Positions 5,657-9,407 of a DNA stretch of 9,407 nt are shown in pieces; position 1 is the first letter of the stretch; each line of letters opens with the position of its first letter. The notes under the pieces are model-generated. The model did no database searches. It was not told the origin of the DNA and was given only the letters and a program-made list of their open reading frames with translations. The stretch lies in assembly GCA_051011595.1 (NCBI GenBank), contig JBPCTQ010000011.1, positions 1 through 9,407 of the forward strand. The letters run 5' to 3'. The position numbers were made by a program, and so were the translations under genes. This DNA is from JAOUEE01 sp051011595. Its GTDB lineage: Bacteria > Actinomycetota > Acidimicrobiia > Acidimicrobiales > SHLQ01.

Positions 5657-7483
5657 TCACGTCGCCGTAGCGGTGGCCCCGTCCAGCTCGAGACCCGCGA
5701 GGTCTCCGGCATCGCGCCACGCCTCCAGGAGCTTGAAGTAGGCGATGGCGCCGCCGCCGTACGAGCCGCTCTGTCGGCTGCGTTCGTTGGGCCGGCCCTC
5801 GTTGTTGTAGTAGCCGGGGGTGCAGTCCTCGAAGAACGTGCCCGCATCGCGAGCCTTGTCGATGATGGTCCGCACCCACTCGTCCTCTGCGGCGTGCGTG
5901 GCCTCGACGGTGGCGATGTCGTTGCCCAGGGCGTGGTCGATGATGTGAGCGACGTGGATGGCCAATTCGTTCAGCAGGTGGGGATAGTTGACGGTGAAGC
6001 CACCCTGGGTCTGGCTGAGGATGAAGCAGTTGGGGTAGCCGTGGCTGTGAATGCCGTGCAGGGTGCGCACGCCGTCGTCCCATTTCTGGGTGAGGGTCCG
6101 TCCGTCACGACCGACCACCTCGTAGCCGGCCCGGCGGGCGTAGCCGGTGCCGACCTCGAAGCCGGTGGCGAAGACGATGCAGTCGACCTCGTACTCGTGG
6201 CCGTTGGCCACCACCCCGTTGGCCGTGATGCGCTCGACACCGTGGCCGTCGGTGTCGACCAGGGTCACCGAATGACGGTTGAAGGTCTGGAGGTACTCGT
6301 CGTGGAAACAGGGCCGCTTGCAGAACTGCCGGTAGTACGGCTTCAGGGCCTCGGCCGCGTCGGGATCGTCGACCAGGGCATCGACCCGGGCCCGGATCTC
6401 GTTCATCTTCTCGAAGTCGGCCAACTCGAGCGTCGACGCGATGGCTTCGGGTGAGCGGTCGCCGTCACCTCGCATCATGCGCATGAGCATCTTGCCGATG
6501 ATGTCGGTCCACCCGTCGTCGACCAGGTCTTCGGCCTGGGGCACGCCGGAGACGAGCGCGTTGAAGTTGTCCATGCGGTGCTGGTGCCAGCCCGGCTCGA
6601 GGGAGGCGGCCCAGTCGGGGTCGGTGGGCCGATTGGCCCGCACGTCGATCGACGAAGGCGTGCGCTGGAAGACGAACAGCTCGGCACAGGCCTCACCCAG
6701 ATGCGGCACACACTGCACGGCAGTGGCGCCGGTCCCGATGACGGCCACCCGCTTGTCGGCCAACCGGGTGAGATCACCGTCGGGTGAACCACCGGTGTAG
6801 TCGTAGTCCCACCGACTGGTGTGGAAGGTGTGGCCGGCGAAATCGGTGATGCCGTCGATTCCCGGCAGCTTGGGGCGATGCAGGGGTCCGTTGGCCATGG
6901 CCACGAACCGGGCCCGGAGGGCGTCACCCTGATTGGTGGCGACGGTCCAACGACCGGTGTCGTCGTCCCACGTCATCGACGTGACCTCGGTCTGGAACAA
7001 GGCCTCGCGGTAGAGGTCGTAGTGACGGCCGATGGCTCGGCTGTGTTCGAGGATCTCGGCCGCGTGGGCGTACTTCTCGGTGGGGACGTAGTCGAGCTCC
7101 TCCAGCAAGGGGAGGTAGACGTACGACTCGACATCACACATGGCGCCGGGATACCGGTTCCAGTACCACGTGCCTCCGAAATCGCCGCCCTTCTCGATGA
7201 GGCGGACGTCGGCCACGCCGGCTTCACGGAGCCGGGCTCCGGTGAGGAGTCCACCGAAACCGCCGCCGATGACCACCACGTCGACCTCGTCGGTGACCGG
7301 GGCCCGTTCGACGGCCGAGGTCACATAGGGGTCGTCGGCGTAGTGGCCGTACTGATCGGTGACCTCGATGTACTGCTGATTGCCGTCGGCGCGGACGCGT
7401 TTGTCGCGTTCGGCCCGGTATATGTCGCGCAGGGCGTCGGGATCGAAGTCGGGTTCGGCTTGGTCGGGACCGGTGATCGTCAT
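5657..7483 (-). CDS. Type I Baeyer-Villiger flavin monooxygenase, long N-terminal form
   Basis: A 608-residue FAD- and NADPH-dependent monooxygenase that should insert oxygen next to a ketone, giving an ester or lactone. FAD-binding GGGFGG is at residues 73-78; GGTWYWNRYPGAMCD (103-117) is the usual following block; the type I Baeyer-Villiger fingerprint FxGxxxHxxxWD is exact (FAGHTFHTSRWD, 215-226); the NADPH site is GTGATA (250-255); and FATGF lies at 438-442. Arg390 in FCKRPCF probably matches the catalytic Arg of phenylacetone monooxygenase. The about 65-residue N-terminal extension with IYRAERDKR resembles the roughly 600-residue cyclopentadecanone-monooxygenase group, whose members accept large cyclic or steroid-like ketones; substrate is inferred only. 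The ATG at 7483 has no Shine-Dalgarno sequence. It is convergent with the HAD gene and divergent from hemB, splitting the heme cluster. Composition looks like the neighbours. Confidence 0.9.
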   Translation of the reverse strand: MTITGPDQAEPDFDPDALRDIYRAERDKRVRADGNQQYIEVTDQYGHYADDPYVTSAVERAPVTDEVDVVVIGGGFGGLLTGARLREAGVADVRLIEKGGDFGGTWYWNRYPGAMCDVESYVYLPLLEELDYVPTEKYAHAAEILEHSRAIGRHYDLYREALFQTEVTSMTWDDDTGRWTVATNQGDALRARFVAMANGPLHRPKLPGIDGITDFAGHTFHTSRWDYDYTGGSPDGDLTRLADKRVAVIGTGATAVQCVPHLGEACAELFVFQRTPSSIDVRANRPTDPDWAASLEPGWHQHRMDNFNALVSGVPQAEDLVDDGWTDIIGKMLMRMMRGDGDRSPEAIASTLELADFEKMNEIRARVDALVDDPDAAEALKPYYRQFCKRPCFHDEYLQTFNRHSVTLVDTDGHGVERITANGVVANGHEYEVDCIVFATGFEVGTGYARRAGYEVVGRDGRTLTQKWDDGVRTLHGIHSHGYPNCFILSQTQGGFTVNYPHLLNELAIHVAHIIDHALGNDIATVEATHAAEDEWVRTIIDKARDAGTFFEDCTPGYYNNEGRPNERSRQSGSYGGGAIAYFKLLEAWRDAGDLAGLELDGATATAT

Positions 7484-7618
7484 GGCAGGTGTTGGTGGAG
7501 CTGTCCGTCGGTGGCTGATCGTCCATGTAAGTCGATGGGTCGACGGTGATCCGAATTCGAGATCGAGGGGTCACCCTTCGATGGGCTCGCGGCCGACGAC
7601 CCCTTCTACCCTTGGGCC
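7484..7618. promoter_or_regulatory. Divergent intergenic region between the monooxygenase and hemB
   Basis: These 135 bp must hold the start signals for both genes. The clearest element is TACCCT at 7607-7612, six bases before the hemB ATG, which suggests a leaderless hemB transcript as proposed for rex. No good -35 is seen. TCGATGGG occurs twice (7532-7539 and 7579-7586), and CGAATTCG (7552-7559) is a short palindrome. No convincing promoter or ribosome binding site is visible for the leftward gene, and no Rex-type site was found. Confidence 0.5.
7607..7618 (+). promoter_or_regulatory. Candidate -10 element (TACCCT) for leaderless hemB
   Basis: TACCCT (7607-7612) is identical to the box before rex and is set 6 rather than 7 bases from the start codon. 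No Shine-Dalgarno sequence precedes hemB, which favours a transcript starting at the ATG. The -35 region is unremarkable. Confidence 0.42.
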
Positions 7619-8608
7619 ATGGCATTTCCCCAACAACGGCTTCGTCGGCTGCGTCGGACCCCGGCGCTGCGTCGTATGGTCGCCGAGCACCGGTTGAGCG
7701 TCGATGATCTGATCGCCCCCCTGTTCGTGCGCGAGGGCCTCGACGAGCCCAATCCCATCGAGTCGCTCCCCGGAGTCGTACAACACACCCAGGATTCGCT
7801 GCGGGCCGAGGTTGTCGCCTTGGCCGAGCTCGGTGTCCCGGCTGTGGTGTTGTTCGGTGTCCCGGTTCACAAGGACGCGCAGGGATCCCAGGCCTGGCAC
7901 CCGCGGGGTGTGGTGCAGTTGGCGCTGGCCGCGTTGCGCGAAGAGGTGGGCGACGACATGGTGCTCATCGCCGACCTGTGCGTCGACGAGTACACCGACC
8001 ACGGGCACTGCGGCATCGTGACGGCCGATGGCCGGGTCGACAACGACGCCACCCTCGAGCTCTACACCAAGGCCGCGTTGGCCCAGGCCACCGCCGGAGC
8101 CGACATCGTCGCACCGTCGGGGATGATGGACGGCCAGGTCGCGGCCATCAGATCCGGGCTCGATCAGGGCGGGTTCCCCGAGACGGCCATCCTGGCCTAC
8201 GCGGCCAAGTACGCCTCGGCGTTGTACGGACCGTTCCGTGAGGCGGTCGACGTGCAGATCGCCGACGGGGGTGATCGCAAGGGGTACCAACAGAATCCGG
8301 CCAACGCCCGGGAGGCACTGGAGGAGATCCGAGCCGACATCGCCGAGGGGGCCGACATGGTGATGGTCAAACCCGGTCTTGCCTACCTCGACATCGTGGC
8401 TGCGGCCCGAGCCGAGGTCGATGTTCCGGTGGCGGCGTATCACGTGTCGGGGGAGTACGCGATGGTGAAGGCCGCGGCCGACAGGGGCTGGATCGACGGT
8501 GATGCGGTGGCCGACGAGGTGCTGTTGTCGATCAAACGAGCCGGGGCCGATGTGATCCTCACCTACTTCGCCCGCGAGGTCGCCGAACGACTGGCCGCAA
8601 ACTCATGA
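7619..8608 (+). CDS. hemB: Delta-aminolevulinic acid dehydratase (porphobilinogen synthase)
   Basis: A 329-residue TIM-barrel enzyme, normally octameric, that condenses two 5-aminolevulinate into porphobilinogen. N-terminal RLRRLRRTPALRRMV matches the family arm. Two Schiff-base lysines are present: Lys197 in AYAAKYAS and Lys251 in MVMVKPG. GYQQNPANAREA (223-234) is another signature. The metal loop reads DLCVDEYTDHGHCG (119-132): Cys121 and Cys131 of the classic three-Cys zinc site are kept, while the middle one is Asp123. This is neither the full zinc type (CxC...C) nor the cysteine-free magnesium type; from memory, similar CxD...C loops occur in other actinobacteria. The ATG at 7619 gives a normal N-terminus right behind a -10-like box. 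Its stop overlaps the hemL start (ATGA), so synthesis of the two enzymes is coupled. Confidence 0.97.
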   Translation: MAFPQQRLRRLRRTPALRRMVAEHRLSVDDLIAPLFVREGLDEPNPIESLPGVVQHTQDSLRAEVVALAELGVPAVVLFGVPVHKDAQGSQAWHPRGVVQLALAALREEVGDDMVLIADLCVDEYTDHGHCGIVTADGRVDNDATLELYTKAALAQATAGADIVAPSGMMDGQVAAIRSGLDQGGFPETAILAYAAKYASALYGPFREAVDVQIADGGDRKGYQQNPANAREALEEIRADIAEGADMVMVKPGLAYLDIVAAARAEVDVPVAAYHVSGEYAMVKAAADRGWIDGDAVADEVLLSIKRAGADVILTYFAREVAERLAANS

Positions 8609-9407
8609 CCGATCACACCAATGCGGAGCTCTTCGAGCGAGGCCAGGCGGTCATGCCGGGTGGGGTGAACTCACCAGTGCGCTCGTTCCGGTCGGTTGGC
8701 GGCACGCCCTACTTCGTCGAGCGGGCCGAGGGTCCCTACGTCTACGACGTCGAGGGTCGGCGCTACATCGACTACGTGATGAGTTACGGCCCCGGCATCT
8801 TGGGCCACGCCCCGCCGGTGGTGATCGACGCCATTCGCCAGGCCGCACTGGCCGGCACCACCTACGGGGCACCCACCGAAGGTGAGGTGCTGCTGGCCGA
8901 AGAGCTGTGTACCCGGGTGCCCGGGTTGGAGATGGTCCGGTTGGTCTCGAGTGGGACCGAGGCCACCATGTCGGCCATTCGCCTGGCCCGCGGTGCCACC
9001 GGTCGCGACAAGATCATCAAGTTCGCCGGCAACTACCACGGCCATGCCGACGGCCTGTTGGCTGCCGGTGGATCGGGCGTGGCCAACCAGGGCCTGTCGG
9101 GATGTGACGGTGTACCGGCGGCAGCTGTGGCCGACACCGTCGTGGCGCCGTACAACGTGGTGCCCGAGATCGACGAGTCGGTGGCCGTGGTTGCCGTGGA
9201 GCCGGTGGCGGCCAACATGGGACTGGTCGAGCCGGCTCCCGATTTCCTGGCCGACCTCCGATCGGCGTGCACCGCGGCCGGCGCCCTGCTGTTGTTCGAC
9301 GAGGTCATCACCGGGTTCCGATTGGCTCGGGGCGGGGCCACCGAGTGGTTCGGTGTGCAGCCCGACCTGTGGTGTTTCGGCAAGGTCATCGGTGGTGGGT
9401 TGCCGGT
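8605..9407 (+). CDS. hemL: Glutamate-1-semialdehyde 2,1-aminomutase (3' truncated by the window)
   Basis: The first 267 codons of a fold-type I PLP aminomutase that normally has about 425-430 residues; the remainder lies beyond the right edge. It isomerises glutamate-1-semialdehyde, made by HemA, to 5-aminolevulinate, the substrate of HemB. Sequence marks are VMPGGVNSPVRSF near the N-terminus (residues 16-28), SSGTEATMSAIRLARG in the PLP phosphate-binding region, FAGNYHGHADGLL, LLFDEVITGFR with the PLP-ring Asp, and GKVIGGGLP at the edge, in which Lys260 is the Schiff-base lysine. The start overlaps the hemB stop by four bases (ATGA) and has no separate Shine-Dalgarno sequence, so translation is coupled to hemB. 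The reading frame is intact as far as it is visible. Confidence 0.96.
   Translation, partial: MTDHTNAELFERGQAVMPGGVNSPVRSFRSVGGTPYFVERAEGPYVYDVEGRRYIDYVMSYGPGILGHAPPVVIDAIRQAALAGTTYGAPTEGEVLLAEELCTRVPGLEMVRLVSSGTEATMSAIRLARGATGRDKIIKFAGNYHGHADGLLAAGGSGVANQGLSGCDGVPAAAVADTVVAPYNVVPEIDESVAVVAVEPVAANMGLVEPAPDFLADLRSACTAAGALLLFDEVITGFRLARGGATEWFGVQPDLWCFGKVIGGGLP

Noticed and set aside
5657..7483. Monooxygenase as cargo of a mobile element
   Set aside because: No transposase, integrase, terminal repeats, tRNA or clear composition shift at its borders.
6821..7549. 242-codon plus-strand frame opposite the monooxygenase
   Set aside because: Gly/Val/Asp-rich mirror of the flavoenzyme's N-terminal half; no start signal or domain.
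8605..9407. hemL as a truncated pseudogene
   Set aside because: The frame is intact up to the last base of the window and includes the catalytic lysine; the cut is the window edge.

Overview
The window is high-GC, densely coding DNA. It carries the actinobacterial type of C5 (glutamate) heme-biosynthesis locus: rex, hemA, hemC, hemD and, further along, hemB and hemL. The rex-hemACD order, several GTG starts, few Shine-Dalgarno sequences and apparently leaderless promoters all suggest a high-GC Actinomycetota chromosome. A non-model lineage such as Acidimicrobiia is my guess and cannot be proven from this window. No RNA gene, CRISPR array, IS element, integrase or phage gene was seen.

Layout. 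At 1-383 is the 3' part of a small protein gene with a W..FAPNP motif. It overlaps by one base (TGATG) a polytopic HTTM-domain membrane protein (383-1297). The HTTM stop codon lies inside a probable Rex operator (1292-1309), followed by a -10-like TACCCT and the rex ATG (1328-1972). A 151-bp leader with a perfect 3 x 9-bp tandem repeat precedes hemA (2124-3383). hemC, hemD and a HAD-family hydrolase follow with gaps or overlaps of a few bases, ending at 5650. A Baeyer-Villiger-type flavin monooxygenase is on the opposite strand (7483 to 5657); its stop lies 6 bp from the HAD stop. A 135-bp divergent region with a second TACCCT box leads to hemB (7619-8608), which overlaps hemL by ATGA. hemL runs off the right edge (8605-9407).

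How the genes work together. HemA reduces glutamyl-tRNA to glutamate-1-semialdehyde and HemL converts that to 5-aminolevulinate (ALA). HemB joins two ALA into porphobilinogen, HemC polymerises four into hydroxymethylbilane, and HemD closes the ring to uroporphyrinogen III. Rex senses NADH/NAD+ and probably represses its own gene, and perhaps hemACD by read-through, when NADH is high, tying heme supply to respiratory state.

The least ordinary points are: the HTTM pair fused to the Rex control region; the tandem repeat and possible small histidine-rich upstream ORF in the hemA leader; a HAD enzyme translationally coupled to hemD; an unrelated-looking monooxygenase splitting the heme cluster; and a C-x-D...C metal loop in HemB. 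I found no clear case for a wholly new system.
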